Below, one piece after another: positions 1-11,804 of a stretch of 64,000 nt of DNA. Within the stretch, counting starts at the first letter, position 1. The number at the start of each line of letters is the position of its first letter. Source of the DNA: Hyphomicrobiales bacterium (lineage in GTDB: Bacteria > Pseudomonadota > Alphaproteobacteria > Rhizobiales > Rhizobiaceae); assembly GCA_002401155.1 (NCBI GenBank), contig NVSG01000001.1, positions 1,127,051 through 1,191,050 on the forward strand, given 5' to 3'. Below the pieces are notes generated by a model. It worked only from the letters and a program-made list of their open reading frames with translations. It had not been told where the DNA came from and ran no database searches. A program made the position numbers and the translations under genes.

Positions 1-30
1 TTTTCAACTCAAAGGCTTATGGAGGCCTAA

Positions 31-606
31 ATGATTGAGAACCAGGAACTGATAATTGATAGCGAAATACTAACCACCAAAGATTTGGTGTTGCGCCCGC
101 CTCATGCCGAGGATGCGCAGGATTTACGCAAGCTGGCCAATAATATCAATATTGCTAAAAATCTGGCCACCATGCCGTTTCCGTATTTCGACGCTGATGC
201 CCATGACTTCCTGAAAAAAGTCACAGGCAGCGCCAATTCAGGCTACACGTTTGCCATCACCAACACCGAGAGCGGTGAGATGATGGGAATTTGTGGCCTG
301 CATGAACCCAATGCCCGCTATGAATTGCCATATATTGGCTATTGGCTGGGCGAGGCCTATTGGGGCAATGGCTATGCGACACAGGCCGCGCGGGCTTTGG
401 TTGATCTGTTCTTTAAGACAGGCACCAAGGACGCAATGATGATTTCCTGCATTCGCGATAACGCAGCTTCAAGGCGCGTTATCGAAAAATGTGGTGGTGT
501 ATATTGGAAACCGAGCGAAGAATTTGCTTCTACGTTGGGACAAAACCATTTGATGGATAATTTCCGCATAACCCGTGAAACATGGATGGGTGCGGTTGCT
601 GGATAA
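31..606 (+). CDS. GNAT-family N-acetyltransferase, RimJ/RimL-like
   Basis: Predicted acetyl-CoA-dependent N-acetyltransferase of 191 residues, the usual length for a single GNAT domain. The N-terminal LVLRPPHAEDA segment is the typical first strand and helix of RimJ/RimL-like enzymes. WGNGYATQA at residues 111-119 is the acetyl-CoA pyrophosphate-binding loop. RDNAASRRVIEKCG near residue 150 is the family's C-terminal signature. A GGAGG ribosome site lies 5 bases before the ATG. It precedes obgE in the same direction, an arrangement common in Hyphomicrobiales. The substrate (protein N-terminus or small molecule) cannot be read from the sequence. Confidence 0.85.
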   Translation: MIENQELIIDSEILTTKDLVLRPPHAEDAQDLRKLANNINIAKNLATMPFPYFDADAHDFLKKVTGSANSGYTFAITNTESGEMMGICGLHEPNARYELPYIGYWLGEAYWGNGYATQAARALVDLFFKTGTKDAMMISCIRDNAASRRVIEKCGGVYWKPSEEFASTLGQNHLMDNFRITRETWMGAVAG

Positions 607-620
607 AGCAGTTTGAGTAA

Positions 621-2788
<2,168 letters not shown>

Positions 2789-2790
2789 CC

Positions 2791-4056
2791 ATGCTCGACA
2801 ACACAAATATTACCGAAATCATGTTGGAAATCGGCGCCCGTGCAAAACAGGCATCTATCGTGCTTGCCAATACCCCTTCCAAGAAAAAACATACGGCCCT
2901 ATTGGCCATGGCCGATGCCCTTTGGGAAAATCGCCAGACCATATTGGACGCCAACGCAATCGATATGAAAGCTGGTCGGGAAAACAAACTTTCCGCCTCT
3001 TTCCTTGATCGGCTGGAACTGAATGAAGAGCGCATTCAGGGCATGGTCGATGGCATGCGCGCCATTGCTGATTTGCCTGATCCAGTTGGTGAAATCATCG
3101 CCGAATGGGACCGTCCAAACGGTCTCCACATCGAACGCGTTCGTACGCCGCTTGGTGTCATCGGTGTGATTTTCGAAAGCCGCCCAAACGTCACGGCAGA
3201 TGCCGGAGCTTTGTGCTTTAAATCAGGCAACGCCGTTATTTTACGCGGTGGCTCTGATGGGTTTAATTCTTCCAACGCTATCCACGCCTGTCTTGTGGCT
3301 GGATTGGAAAAAGCAGGACTGCCAGTAGCTGCCATCCAAATGGTGCCAACCACAGACCGCGCTGCCGTGGGCGAAATGCTTCGTGGCTTGAATGGCAATA
3401 TCGACGTGATCGTGCCTCGCGGCGGCAAAGGCCTTGTTGGCCGTGTACAAGAAGAAGCACGCGTTCCGGTCTTCGCTCACCTCGAGGGCCTATGCCACAT
3501 CTACGTAGATAAAAGCGCCGATCTGGATATGGCTGTCGCCATCGTGGTCAATTCCAAACTGCGCCGCACCGGCATTTGCGGTGCAGCAGAAACCCTGCTG
3601 GTAGACCGCAATAGCGACCAGTTACTGCCAATTTTGACCGCCCTAACCGAGGCCGGGTGCACCCTTCACGTCACCAATGAAGTGCAAGGCATGTTTGCAA
3701 ACAGCGAACTCGCCACCGACGAAGACTGGGCAAAAGAATATCTCGACAGCATCATTTCCGTGAAGCTGGTCGACGGCATTGGCGAGGCAATTGAACATAT
3801 CAACCAATGGTCTTCAAATCATACCGATGCCATCGTTTCGGAAGATGACGAAGCTACCACACGCTTTTTCAACGAAATCGACAGCGCCATTTTGCTGCAT
3901 AATGCTTCGACCCAATTTGCCGATGGCGGCGAATTCGGCATGGGTGCAGAAATCGGCATCGCCACCGGAAAAATGCATGCACGCGGCCCGGTTGGCGTAG
4001 AACAACTCACCAGTTTCAAATATTGCGTGCGCGGTACAGGCCAGATACGACCGTGA
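2791..4056 (+). CDS. proA: Gamma-glutamyl phosphate reductase
   Basis: Second proline-pathway enzyme. It reduces gamma-glutamyl phosphate with NADPH to glutamate 5-semialdehyde. The 421-residue length is normal for this aldehyde-dehydrogenase-like family. The catalytic cysteine lies in [13 protein letters not shown] (about residue 267). [14 protein letters not shown] is the conserved N-terminal dinucleotide-binding segment, and [16 protein letters not shown] closes the protein. The gene is 2 bases after proB and overlaps the likely nadD start, so obgE, proB, proA and nadD read as one operon. Confidence 0.96.
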   Translation: MLDNTNITEIMLEIGARAKQASIVLANTPSKKKHTALLAMADALWENRQTILDANAIDMKAGRENKLSASFLDRLELNEERIQGMVDGMRAIADLPDPVGEIIAEWDRPNGLHIERVRTPLGVIGVIFESRPNVTADAGALCFKSGNAVILRGGSDGFNSSNAIHACLVAGLEKAGLPVAAIQMVPTTDRAAVGEMLRGLNGNIDVIVPRGGKGLVGRVQEEARVPVFAHLEGLCHIYVDKSADLDMAVAIVVNSKLRRTGICGAAETLLVDRNSDQLLPILTALTEAGCTLHVTNEVQGMFANSELATDEDWAKEYLDSIISVKLVDGIGEAIEHINQWSSNHTDAIVSEDDEATTRFFNEIDSAILLHNASTQFADGGEFGMGAEIGIATGKMHARGPVGVEQLTSFKYCVRGTGQIRP

Positions 4057-4673
4057 ACGAAGCATCCTACAAACAAGCATTGAAAATCCCCCACGCAGAG
4101 GATGGCATGACCATCGGCCTGCTGGGCGGCACGTTCAATCCACCCCATGAGGGGCATGTGCATATATCGGAACTCGTTCTGCAACGCCTGCAATTACACA
4201 AGGTGTGGTGGCTTGTGTCACCGGGTAATCCATTGAAAAACAACAATGATTTACCAGACCTCAAAAATCGCCTAACCCTTTGCAAAGAGTTGGTAAGCAA
4301 TCCGAAAATAGAAATCACCGGCTTCGAAGCCAAATATCATACCCGTTATACCGCAGATACACTGGCTTTATTGAAGCGCATCCGGCCAAGATTGAAATTT
4401 GTCTGGATCATGGGCGCCGACAATTTGGCCCAGTTCCACCAATGGCAGGATTGGAAAAGAATCGCAGCAATGATGCCGATGGTTGTGATCGACCGCCTCG
4501 GTTCAACGCTTTCCTTCCGCTCGGCCAGAGCTGCACAAGCCTTAGCGCGTTACCGAAAAGACCCAGATACCATCACCCGTCTGGCCTATGAAAAACCGCC
4601 CGCATGGGCCTTTATTCACGGCCCAAGATCAAACCTATCCTCAACGGCCATCCGGGCCAAAACATCAAATTAA
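4053..4673 (+). CDS. nadD: Nicotinate-nucleotide adenylyltransferase
   Basis: Transfers AMP from ATP to nicotinate mononucleotide, giving deamido-NAD. [11 protein letters not shown] is the nucleotidyltransferase signature with the HxGH-type motif, and SSTAIR near the C-terminus is the second ATP-binding motif. The start is ambiguous. GTG at 4053 overlaps the proA stop (GTGA) and keeps the short IPHAEDGM leader typical of alphaproteobacterial NadD. An upstream ATG at 4023 lies deep in proA, and ATG 4107 would drop the leader but has an AGAGGA just upstream. About 206 residues from 4053. Confidence 0.93.
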   Translation: MNEASYKQALKIPHAEDGMTIGLLGGTFNPPHEGHVHISELVLQRLQLHKVWWLVSPGNPLKNNNDLPDLKNRLTLCKELVSNPKIEITGFEAKYHTRYTADTLALLKRIRPRLKFVWIMGADNLAQFHQWQDWKRIAAMMPMVVIDRLGSTLSFRSARAAQALARYRKDPDTITRLAYEKPPAWAFIHGPRSNLSSTAIRAKTSN

Positions 4674-4767
4674 ATCACACTTAGAAAACCCCATCCGTGC
4701 CAGCCTCAAGATTTTCTTGAAAATGACACATAAACCGGGTTATTCTTCATATTCAGGAATATAAATT

Positions 4768-5211
4768 ATGCAAGTCACGCAATTAGCACCCAAGAGGGAC
4801 ACACTGACCACAGCGACACCAAAGCGGAGCAAGAAGAAAGCATCTGCAAAAGCATCTAAAGCTGCCATGGACGTGGTAGAAAATGCTCTCAAAGCAATAT
4901 TGACTAGTTTGGAAGACTCCAAAGCCGAAGATATTGTCACCATTGACATCCGGGATAAAACGGCGATTGCCGACTATATGGTTGTGGCCTCCGGCCGCTC
5001 AAAACGCCATGTGGCCGCAACGTCGGATACCCTCGTGCGCCACATGAAATCGCTCGGCACCAGCGCCCGCGTCGAAGGCATGCAAAACGCTGACTGGGTA
5101 TTGTCCGATTTCGGTGACATCATCGTTCATATTTTCCGCCCCGAGGTTCGTGATTTCTACAGCCTCGAAAAAATGTGGCAGATGACCGATATTCCGGAAA
5201 CGCATGATTGA
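4768..5211 (+). CDS. rsfS: Ribosome silencing factor RsfS (Iojap-like)
   Basis: Binds ribosomal protein uL14 and blocks subunit joining when nutrients are short. The conserved core begins LEDSKAEDIVTIDI and continues through ADYMVVASGRSKRHV to GDIIVHIFRPEVRDFYSLEKMW. The protein has an unusual N-terminal extension of about 35 residues rich in Lys, Ala and Ser. An internal ATG at 4867 would give a core-only protein, so the extension may be a mis-called start. Its stop overlaps rlmH by one base, an order (nadD-rsfS-rlmH) conserved in alphaproteobacteria. Confidence 0.93.
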   Translation: MQVTQLAPKRDTLTTATPKRSKKKASAKASKAAMDVVENALKAILTSLEDSKAEDIVTIDIRDKTAIADYMVVASGRSKRHVAATSDTLVRHMKSLGTSARVEGMQNADWVLSDFGDIIVHIFRPEVRDFYSLEKMWQMTDIPETHD

Positions 5212-5693
5212 TGCAGATTTCCATTCTGGCCATCGGCCGGATGAAATCCGGGCCGGACCTGTCGCTGTTTGAGCGCTATATGGACCGTGCCAATAAATCT
5301 GGAAAATCACTCCATTTAAGCGGCCCCGATTTACGGGAATTCACCGAAAGCCGGGCCGCAACCAGTGATTTGCGAAAAATGGATGAAGCTGGCCCACTCC
5401 TTTCAGCAGCATCTTCGGATACCTATCTCATCGCTCTGGACGAAAATGGCCGCGACGTTTCCAGCGTCCAGTTTGCCGAAATCATCCGCAATTTGCGCGA
5501 TGATGGCACAAGACATCTGGCAATCGCCATTGGCGGACCCGATGGCCACGGCAAAGACCTGTTGCAAAAAGCCAATAAAACCATCCGCTTTGGTGCCATG
5601 ACATGGCCCCATCAACTGGTGCGGATTCTGCTGGCTGAGCAAATTTACCGCGCCACAACAATACTATCAGGACATCCCTATCACCGGGCCTAA
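5211..5693 (+). CDS. rlmH: 23S rRNA pseudouridine-1915 N3-methyltransferase
   Basis: SPOUT-class methyltransferase that modifies pseudouridine 1915 in helix 69 of 23S rRNA using S-adenosylmethionine. It has 160 residues, the family's normal length. The SAM-binding knot shows as AIGGPDGHG followed by the C-terminal LAEQIYRATTILSGHPYHR, the most conserved part of RlmH. ATG 5211 overlaps the rsfS TGA as TGATG. A TTG one codon upstream (5208) is a less likely start. Confidence 0.95.
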   Translation: MQISILAIGRMKSGPDLSLFERYMDRANKSGKSLHLSGPDLREFTESRAATSDLRKMDEAGPLLSAASSDTYLIALDENGRDVSSVQFAEIIRNLRDDGTRHLAIAIGGPDGHGKDLLQKANKTIRFGAMTWPHQLVRILLAEQIYRATTILSGHPYHRA

Positions 5694-5737
5694 GAGCGTT
5701 TAGGTTTTAACGCAGAAGCGAAGGCGACGAAGAGCCG

Positions 5738-5821
5738 CCCGGCGCTAATGCGCCACACTCGCGCAGGTCCGAATGCGTCATGTCGGAGACATGCAACAAG
5801 AATGTGACGATACGCCGTGAG
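5738..5821. repeat. Dispersed intergenic repeat, copy A
   Basis: The 204-base gap between rlmH and the envC-like gene holds an 84-base block bounded by CCCGGCGCTAATGCGCC (a GGCGC/GCGCC hairpin with TAAT loop) and GATACGCCGTGAG. Both boundary blocks recur in the same order at 18109-18167, next to atpC. Copy A is longer and carries a second small hairpin, CATGTC-GGA-GACATG (5779-5793). No reading frame covers it. It looks like a short palindromic intergenic element similar in kind to rhizobial RIME/BIME units. Its identity with a named family is not established. Confidence 0.6.
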
Positions 5822-5897
5822 CGAATAAATGCCACAATCACATGCTTTTAAGCGGCCACAGTAAATCCTGTGATAGACACTTGTTAAATGTTGCAAA

Positions 5898-7286
5898 GTG
5901 ATTCGCCGTAAATATTGGGGCTCGGATTTGTCGGTCATAAATCAGCTAAAAGGAATTTTGAAAAAAACCGCCCGCAAGCGGCGTATTCTTGTGCCAATTT
6001 TTCTAGCGCTCTCCATTTCCACTACCCTTTGTCAAACACTGGAAACAACGCAGCAGGAAAATACCGAAAGGCTGGATGAGATACGCCAGCAAATCAGCCT
6101 GAGCGAACAGCGCAAGGCAGAACTTGCGGTAGAAATTTCCTCAACCGAGCGCGACCGCGCTGATCTAAACCGCGAATTGATCGATGCCTCATCCAAATCC
6201 AGAAAGCTGGAAGTTCGTATTGAACGCACTGGCTTTAGGATGCAAAAACTCGAAGAACAGAACGCGAATCTACGCCTATCCTTACGCGAACGCCGCGGGC
6301 TCCTGTCTGAAGTCCTGGCAGCCTTACAACGAATGGGCAGAAAACCACCCCCCGCATTGCTGGTTCGCCCGGAAGATGCACTTGCTTCTGTCCGCTCTGC
6401 AATTTTACTTGGCGCAGTTGTCCCCGAGATTCGTGGCGAAACAAATATTTTAATTACCGAGCTTAAAGAACTAAGAAGAATCACAAATGAGATAGATTCT
6501 CAGCGCAAAAGTCTTCACGCTGACTTAAATCATCAGGCCGAAGAAGAAGAACGTCTCACTTTATTGTTAGCGGAAAAACAAAAACGCACGAAATCTGCCC
6601 GAACAAACCTCGCTAAAGAGAGCGCAAAAGTTGCTCAACTGGCCGCCAATGCCACCTCGTTAAACCGGCTGATAGAACAATTGGAAACAGAGATTTCAAG
6701 CGCCCGAAAAGCTGCTGAACTTGCCCGTCAAGCTGAAGAAAAATTGCATCAGGAAGAACAAAAACGCATCGCCAGCGCACGGCAAGATATTGAAAAACCT
6801 GATTTTTCCGATACCAATCGGATCAAACCCGCAATGAAGTTTGTCTCCGCCAAAGGCCTGCTTCCAAAGCCCGTCAGCGGCGTTGAAACGATACCTTTTG
6901 GCAAGACCGATAGCTTTGGTATCGTCTCAAATGGCATATCGATTGCTACCAGAATAAACGCCCGAATTGTCTCTCCCGCCGATGGCTGGGTGATCTATTC
7001 CGGCCCCTTTAGATCTTACGGTCAGCTCTTGATCCTGAACGCCGGCAGCGGTTATCATATTGTATTGGCTGGAATGAAGAATACATATGTAGCACTGGGT
7101 CAGTTTGTGTTGGCTGGCGAACCCATCGGAATTATGGGTGCACAACGTCTTGCCAGCGTGGATGCAACGATTCCGGGGTCGACGCGACCAATTTTATATG
7201 TAGAATTCCGTAAAGACAAAAAATCAATCGATCCAGCCCCTTGGTGGGCGGATATTAGCACGAAAAGAGCTTTTGATGATTCGTAA
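5898..7286 (+). CDS. EnvC-like murein hydrolase activator (degenerate M23 domain)
   Basis: Exported coiled-coil protein that by family analogy activates cell-wall amidases at division. After a basic leader (KKTARKRR) and a hydrophobic stretch ending in a likely cleavage site, two long heptad-rich coiled coils run to about residue 310. They are followed by a LytM/M23 fold (ARIVSPADGWVIYSGPFRSYG). The first zinc ligands are absent and the usual HxH is GYHIVLAGM, so it is probably non-catalytic like EnvC. The GTG at 5898 lacks a clear ribosome site. TTG 5958, preceded by AGGAA, is an alternative start. It overlaps ctpA by 11 bases. Confidence 0.85.
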   Translation: MIRRKYWGSDLSVINQLKGILKKTARKRRILVPIFLALSISTTLCQTLETTQQENTERLDEIRQQISLSEQRKAELAVEISSTERDRADLNRELIDASSKSRKLEVRIERTGFRMQKLEEQNANLRLSLRERRGLLSEVLAALQRMGRKPPPALLVRPEDALASVRSAILLGAVVPEIRGETNILITELKELRRITNEIDSQRKSLHADLNHQAEEEERLTLLLAEKQKRTKSARTNLAKESAKVAQLAANATSLNRLIEQLETEISSARKAAELARQAEEKLHQEEQKRIASARQDIEKPDFSDTNRIKPAMKFVSAKGLLPKPVSGVETIPFGKTDSFGIVSNGISIATRINARIVSPADGWVIYSGPFRSYGQLLILNAGSGYHIVLAGMKNTYVALGQFVLAGEPIGIMGAQRLASVDATIPGSTRPILYVEFRKDKKSIDPAPWWADISTKRAFDDS

Positions 7287-8607
7287 ATTTGCACTAATCC
7301 TTGTAGGCGGCATCATGGGAGCAATCATTGTATTGTTCTCTATTCCTGACCTGCAATCCACCCAAAGCGCACAAGCTGCGGGTGCCGATACCTATCGGCA
7401 ACTGAGTATTTTTGGTGACATTTTCGAACGCGTCCGCTCACAATATGTGACCGAGCCCAAGGAAGAAGAGCTCATCGAAAATGCCATTAACGGCATGCTG
7501 CGCTCGCTTGATCCTCATTCAAGCTACCTCAATGCCAAAGCGTTCTCTGATATGCGGGTGCAAACCAAGGGTGAATTTGGCGGCCTCGGCATTGAAGTCA
7601 CTATGGAAAACGAATTGGTTAAAGTGGTCACCCCGATTGATGATACTCCGGCAGCACGCGCTGGCGTTCTTGCGGGCGATCTGATTTCCAAAATTGACGG
7701 CGAAAACATTCGCGGCATCGGCCTTCAGGCCGCCGTTGAAAAAATGCGTGGTCCGGTAAATACACCCATCGTCGTAACCGTCATTCGCAAAGGTGCTGAC
7801 AAGCCGATCGATATCACCATCATTCGCGATATCATCAAGGTGCGCGCTGTGCGTTTCCGGGTAGAAGATGATGACATCGGTTATATCCGCGTTACCAGTT
7901 TCAATGAACAAACATTTGATAATCTGGAAACAGCGATTACCAAGCTCAAAGAAAAAATCGGTGAAGACAAAATAAAAGGCTATGTGCTTGATCTACGGCT
8001 TAATCCGGGCGGTTTGCTTGATCAGGCAATCGCTGTATCAGACGCGTTTCTCGATCGTGGCCTGATTGTTAAAACCCGTGGCCGCGATCCCAAACAGGAA
8101 AGCAGAAGCGATGCGAGACCCGGCGATCTAACGGGCGGAAAACCTATCGTCGTGCTAATTAACGGCGGCTCTGCCAGTGCATCGGAAATCGTTGCCGGCG
8201 CTCTGCAGGACCATAAGCGTGCAACCATTGTTGGAACACGTTCTTTCGGCAAGGGTTCGGTTCAAACGATCATTCCCCTTGGTTCAAACGGCGCATTACG
8301 GCTAACAACGGCGCTTTATTACACGCCTTCCGACACATCCATTCAGGGCATTGGCATCAAGCCGGATATTCAGGTGGAGCAACCTTTACCTGCTGAACTG
8401 ATTGGAAAAGTGGAAGCAAGAGGCGAATCCAATCTTCGCGGTCATATTGTCGGCAAAGAAGAAAATGAAAAGGGATCAGGATCAATTGCCTATGTACCAC
8501 CAGATCCCAAGGATGATCTCCAACTGAAATACGCCAAGGACCTGTTGCATGGCGTCGAAAAACACGCTGCCTTCCCACCAGATCCTAACGCAGCCGTGCC
8601 AAACTAG
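7276..8607 (+). CDS. ctpA: Carboxy-terminal processing protease, S41 family
   Basis: Periplasmic serine protease that trims or degrades envelope proteins from their C-terminus. An N-terminal signal or anchor (residues 2-22) is followed by a PDZ domain (GGLGIEV...AGVLAGDLI) and the S41 core. The catalytic serine is in NGGSASASEIVAGAL and the general-base lysine in GTRSFGKGSVQ. The tail of about 70 residues is Pro/Lys-rich. ATG 7276 is chosen over TTG 7273. It overlaps the envC-like gene, which links cell-wall hydrolase activation and envelope proteolysis. A terminator follows. Confidence 0.95.
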   Translation: MIRKFALILVGGIMGAIIVLFSIPDLQSTQSAQAAGADTYRQLSIFGDIFERVRSQYVTEPKEEELIENAINGMLRSLDPHSSYLNAKAFSDMRVQTKGEFGGLGIEVTMENELVKVVTPIDDTPAARAGVLAGDLISKIDGENIRGIGLQAAVEKMRGPVNTPIVVTVIRKGADKPIDITIIRDIIKVRAVRFRVEDDDIGYIRVTSFNEQTFDNLETAITKLKEKIGEDKIKGYVLDLRLNPGGLLDQAIAVSDAFLDRGLIVKTRGRDPKQESRSDARPGDLTGGKPIVVLINGGSASASEIVAGALQDHKRATIVGTRSFGKGSVQTIIPLGSNGALRLTTALYYTPSDTSIQGIGIKPDIQVEQPLPAELIGKVEARGESNLRGHIVGKEENEKGSGSIAYVPPDPKDDLQLKYAKDLLHGVEKHAAFPPDPNAAVPN

Positions 8608-8637
8608 ATTTGGTCCCAAAAGGCCAAAAAATGGGCC

Positions 8638-8668
8638 CGAAAAGGGAGAGGGCAACCTCTCCTTTTTG
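8638..8668 (+). terminator. Rho-independent terminator after ctpA
   Basis: A GC-rich stem AGGGAGAGG / CCTCTCCT with a short GCAA loop (one bulged G) is followed by TTTTTGATT. It lies 30 bases past the ctpA stop and before the next gene, so the obgE-to-ctpA run probably ends here. Confidence 0.75.
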
Positions 8669-8732
8669 ATTCCAATTAGAGCTTCAAGCAACAATACGGG
8701 CGCAACGAGGATGAACCAGAAAGGCAAATCAC

Positions 8733-9902
8733 ATGCCTTCATTTGACGATCTGGATGCACCACTGGGCCAAAAGCCAGAGAAAAGTACTGGCTTCCGGCC
8801 TGTTCTGGTTTCTGTCGCTTTTCTTGCCATTGCCACCATTGGTGGCGGTGCTTATTTTTTCACAAGTGACAAACCACAAGTTGAAAAACCGACTGTTACA
8901 GAAAATAAAAACACATTAATTGCCAAAGTCGAAGCTTCAGCCACCTTATTGAATGACAATGGAGCGGGAGCAGAGTCCGGCCCGGGCGAATTAACGGAAA
9001 TCGAGCCTGAGGGCAAAATCACAGAACATGTCGCTGCCCCAACAAAACGACCGTCCAATCGGGAATTGGCAAAAATTCGTCAAAAACTCACTCTGGCCCA
9101 TATCCCTGATAAAGAATTGAGTGAACAGGGTGCAACCGGCATCATCCCAAAACGCTCCCCCGATGGCCTGCGCGCCATGGATGTCTATTCCCGCCCGCCG
9201 TTGACTGAAGGAAATTTTGGCATTGCAAGGGTGGTATTGATCGTCGGCGGCATGGGCATCAGCCAGACGGGAACCCAGCAGGCCATCAAACAACTGCCCG
9301 GCGAGGTAACCTTTGCCTTTGCCCCCTATGGCAATAGTTTGGGCCGCTGGATGCAGGCAGCGCGCAAATCAGGCCATGAACTGCTCCTGCAAATTCCCAT
9401 GGAGCCCTTCGGTTATCCGCAAAACAACCCGGGCATCCATACACTTAGAACCGGTGTATCTCTTGACGAAAATTTCGCCAGTCTCCATTGGAGCATGAGC
9501 CGGCTCACCAATTATGTGGGCGTGATGAATTATCTGGGCGGAAAGCTCATGGGCGATGATAAAGCCCTTCGTCCGATTTTTGATGAAATCGCCGAACGAG
9601 GCCTGCTGTTTGTCGAAGACGGCTCAATCAACAATTCATCTGGAGAAGAAACCGCCAAGCAATCCCTCCTGCCCTACACCAAGGCCCATATCTTGATCGA
9701 TCGGGTAAATACCCGCGCAGAAATAGCCAAACAGCTCAACCTGCTGGCTAAAGAAGCAAAGCGCACAGGACTGGCCATCGGCGTTGCCAATGCTTTTCCA
9801 GAATCGATCAAAATGATTGCGCAATTCGTACGCAAAGCCAAAGAACTGAAATTGGAAATCACCCCCGTATCAGCAATTGTATCAAACCCCGGCGAGAAAT
9901 AA
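8733..9902 (+). CDS. Divergent polysaccharide deacetylase family protein (YibQ/DUF610-like)
   Basis: Envelope protein of 389 residues. A transmembrane anchor sits at about 23-45. A Glu/Pro/Lys-rich linker follows to about 150, then a divergent polysaccharide-deacetylase fold beginning [22 protein letters not shown], with [13 protein letters not shown] and the [11 protein letters not shown] segment. The family (YibQ) is related to NodB-type deacetylases but usually lacks a proven activity. Genes of this family sit between ctpA and rppH throughout Hyphomicrobiales, which suggests a cell-wall role. rppH follows after 5 bases. Confidence 0.85.
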   Translation: MPSFDDLDAPLGQKPEKSTGFRPVLVSVAFLAIATIGGGAYFFTSDKPQVEKPTVTENKNTLIAKVEASATLLNDNGAGAESGPGELTEIEPEGKITEHVAAPTKRPSNRELAKIRQKLTLAHIPDKELSEQGATGIIPKRSPDGLRAMDVYSRPPLTEGNFGIARVVLIVGGMGISQTGTQQAIKQLPGEVTFAFAPYGNSLGRWMQAARKSGHELLLQIPMEPFGYPQNNPGIHTLRTGVSLDENFASLHWSMSRLTNYVGVMNYLGGKLMGDDKALRPIFDEIAERGLLFVEDGSINNSSGEETAKQSLLPYTKAHILIDRVNTRAEIAKQLNLLAKEAKRTGLAIGVANAFPESIKMIAQFVRKAKELKLEITPVSAIVSNPGEK

Positions 9903-9907
9903 GCGTC

Positions 9908-10408
9908 ATGAGCAAACTTCCCTATCGCCCCTGCGTCGGCATTGTCGTTTTCAACCGGGATCGCAAAGTTTGGCTGGGCCGCCGCGCGCCAAGTCTTCGC
10001 GATCAGGCTTCGCAGGAAATCAGCGAGAAACGCTGGCAATTGCCTCAAGGCGGCATTGATAAGGGCGAGGAGCCGCTTGCCGCTGCAAAGCGTGAATTAT
10101 GGGAAGAAACAGGTATTACCAACGCAAGCCTCTTGGCTGAGGCGCCGAACTGGATCAAATATGACCTCCCCGACGAACTGATCGGCAAAGCCCTAAAAGG
10201 AAAATGGCGCGGCCAGAGCCAACGCTGGTTTGCATTTTTGTTTGAAGGGGAAGAGAGCGAGATAAACATCACCCATCCGCCTGACGGTGCACCGGTTGAG
10301 TTTGATGATTGGCGCTGGGGTGATCTAGCCGATATCCCGGATTTAATCGTGCCATTCAAACGGCAAACCTACGAACAGGTAGTCGAGGCATTTAAACATC
10401 TGGTTTAA
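9908..10408 (+). CDS. rppH: RNA pyrophosphohydrolase
   Basis: Nudix hydrolase that removes pyrophosphate from the 5' triphosphate of mRNA and so triggers RNase E decay. The 166-residue protein starts [11 protein letters not shown] and carries [12 protein letters not shown] running into the Nudix helix [23 protein letters not shown] and EFDDWRW are the RppH-specific segments. It is cotranscribed with the deacetylase-like gene (5-base gap). The convergent L,D-transpeptidase gene ends 3 bases away, so there is no room for a terminator. Confidence 0.95.
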   Translation: MSKLPYRPCVGIVVFNRDRKVWLGRRAPSLRDQASQEISEKRWQLPQGGIDKGEEPLAAAKRELWEETGITNASLLAEAPNWIKYDLPDELIGKALKGKWRGQSQRWFAFLFEGEESEINITHPPDGAPVEFDDWRWGDLADIPDLIVPFKRQTYEQVVEAFKHLV

Positions 10409-10411
10409 AAG

Positions 10412-10942
10412 CTACCCGACAACTTGAATGGTCACGTTTCTCGCCAGTCGTGGTAGCAGCTTCTGCATCACTGGCAAGGGCAACGCAATGCACCCTTCGG
10501 TCGCTTTACCTTCCATAGAAGCCAGATGGAAAAATATCGCACTGCCGCGATATCTGGCTCGCGGAAAAATATTATAATCCATCACCAGACAGATATCATA
10601 GAGATGATCCACCCGGCTCATGGCTTCGTGCGAGGCTTTGAAAGGCCGTTTGATCAACTCATTGTAATTGGGATGCTCCGGTGCATCGCACCAACCATCT
10701 GATGACCCAATAACTCGCATCGCCAGCCTGTTGGTCGGCAAATGAATACGGTCTTTTCGATAGAATCCGTAAAGCAGCGAAAAATGCCCGATCGGGGTTT
10801 TTCCATCCCCCTCTAATTTATTGACGCCAATACCGCTCCGTCCCAACAAACAATCAAAGCTCTGATTTCCCGCTATCAGAACACCGCGATGGGGCAGATA
10901 ACCCGGTTTTCTTCTCACGGTCAGAGTTGAAATATTTTGCAC
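10412..10942 (-). CDS. L,D-transpeptidase (YkuD) family protein
   Basis: Likely peptidoglycan cross-linking or modifying enzyme of the YkuD-like family. The domain spans nearly the whole protein. GDGKTPIGHF is the substrate-side motif and HLASMEGKATEGCIAL holds the catalytic His and Cys. The open frame reaches 11050, but GTG at 10942 has an AAAGGG ribosome site 8 bases upstream and gives the family's usual short N-terminus (TLTVRRKPG). From that start no signal peptide is visible, so export would need another route. Convergent with rppH. Confidence 0.85.
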   Translation of the reverse strand: MQNISTLTVRRKPGYLPHRGVLIAGNQSFDCLLGRSGIGVNKLEGDGKTPIGHFSLLYGFYRKDRIHLPTNRLAMRVIGSSDGWCDAPEHPNYNELIKRPFKASHEAMSRVDHLYDICLVMDYNIFPRARYRGSAIFFHLASMEGKATEGCIALPLPVMQKLLPRLARNVTIQVVG

Positions 10943-11120
10943 TGAAACGTCCCTTTTGCCCCAATATGACCCATTTGCATTCACAAAATACGGTGTTTCT
11001 TCACAAATGCGTGTTTTTGGCCACCATGCCCTTAAAACAGGCCTCTGCAATTCCTATTCAGAATAAATCAATGGACCAATGATACAACATGATTCATATT
11101 GCGTAAAAAGGGTAAACAAC

Positions 11121-11804
11121 ATGACAGCGAGACATATCCTGCTGGTAGATGACGATGAAGATCTACGTGAAGCGTTAACAGAGCAGTTGAAACTCTACGA
11201 AGAGTTCAGTGTAGCAGTAGAAGCAAGTGCCACCAGTGGCATTCAGGCTGCCCGTGCCGAGCATGTGGATTTGCTGATCATGGATGTGGGCCTGCCCGAT
11301 ATGGATGGCCGTGAGGCAGTTAAAATTCTGCGCAAAAGCGGATTTAAAGCACCCATCATCATGTTGACCGGCCATGACACTGATTCAGATACGATTCTGG
11401 GTCTTGAAGCCGGCGCCAATGATTATGTCACCAAGCCATTTCGCTTCGCCGTGCTGCTTGCCCGCATCAGAGCACAATTGCGCACCCACGAACAAAGCGA
11501 AGATGCCGTCTTTTCCGTTGGCCATTATTCCTTCCGTCCTGCCCAAAAAATTCTGCTGGAAGAAAACGGCAACAAGGTTCGCCTGACGGAAAAAGAAACA
11601 GCAATCATGAAATACCTTTATCGCGCGGAACAAAGCGTCATTGGCCGTGATGAATTGCTGGAACAGGTATGGGGCTATAATTCCGGCGTCACCACCCACA
11701 CGCTGGAGACCCATATTTACCGCCTGCGCCAGAAAATCGAACGTGATCCTTCCAATTCAACTCTGGTCGTCACCGAAGGCGGCGGCTATAAACTGGTTCC
11801 CTAA
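11121..11804 (+). CDS. OmpR/PhoB-type response regulator (CenR-like)
   Basis: DNA-binding response regulator. Receiver domain 1-120: acidic pair DDD at 10-12, phospho-acceptor D55 in LLIMDVGLPDMDG, T83 and K105 of the switch. The C-terminal winged helix (about 130-227) has the recognition segment TTHTLETHIYRLRQKIE and the GGGYKL wing. ATG 11121 is preceded by AAAAAGGG and is preferred over 11079. No histidine kinase is adjacent. The N-terminus resembles CenR of alphaproteobacteria, an envelope regulator, but that assignment is tentative. It abuts the next gene with an ATG overlap, so the two are cotranslated. Confidence 0.85.
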   Translation: MTARHILLVDDDEDLREALTEQLKLYEEFSVAVEASATSGIQAARAEHVDLLIMDVGLPDMDGREAVKILRKSGFKAPIIMLTGHDTDSDTILGLEAGANDYVTKPFRFAVLLARIRAQLRTHEQSEDAVFSVGHYSFRPAQKILLEENGNKVRLTEKETAIMKYLYRAEQSVIGRDELLEQVWGYNSGVTTHTLETHIYRLRQKIERDPSNSTLVVTEGGGYKLVP

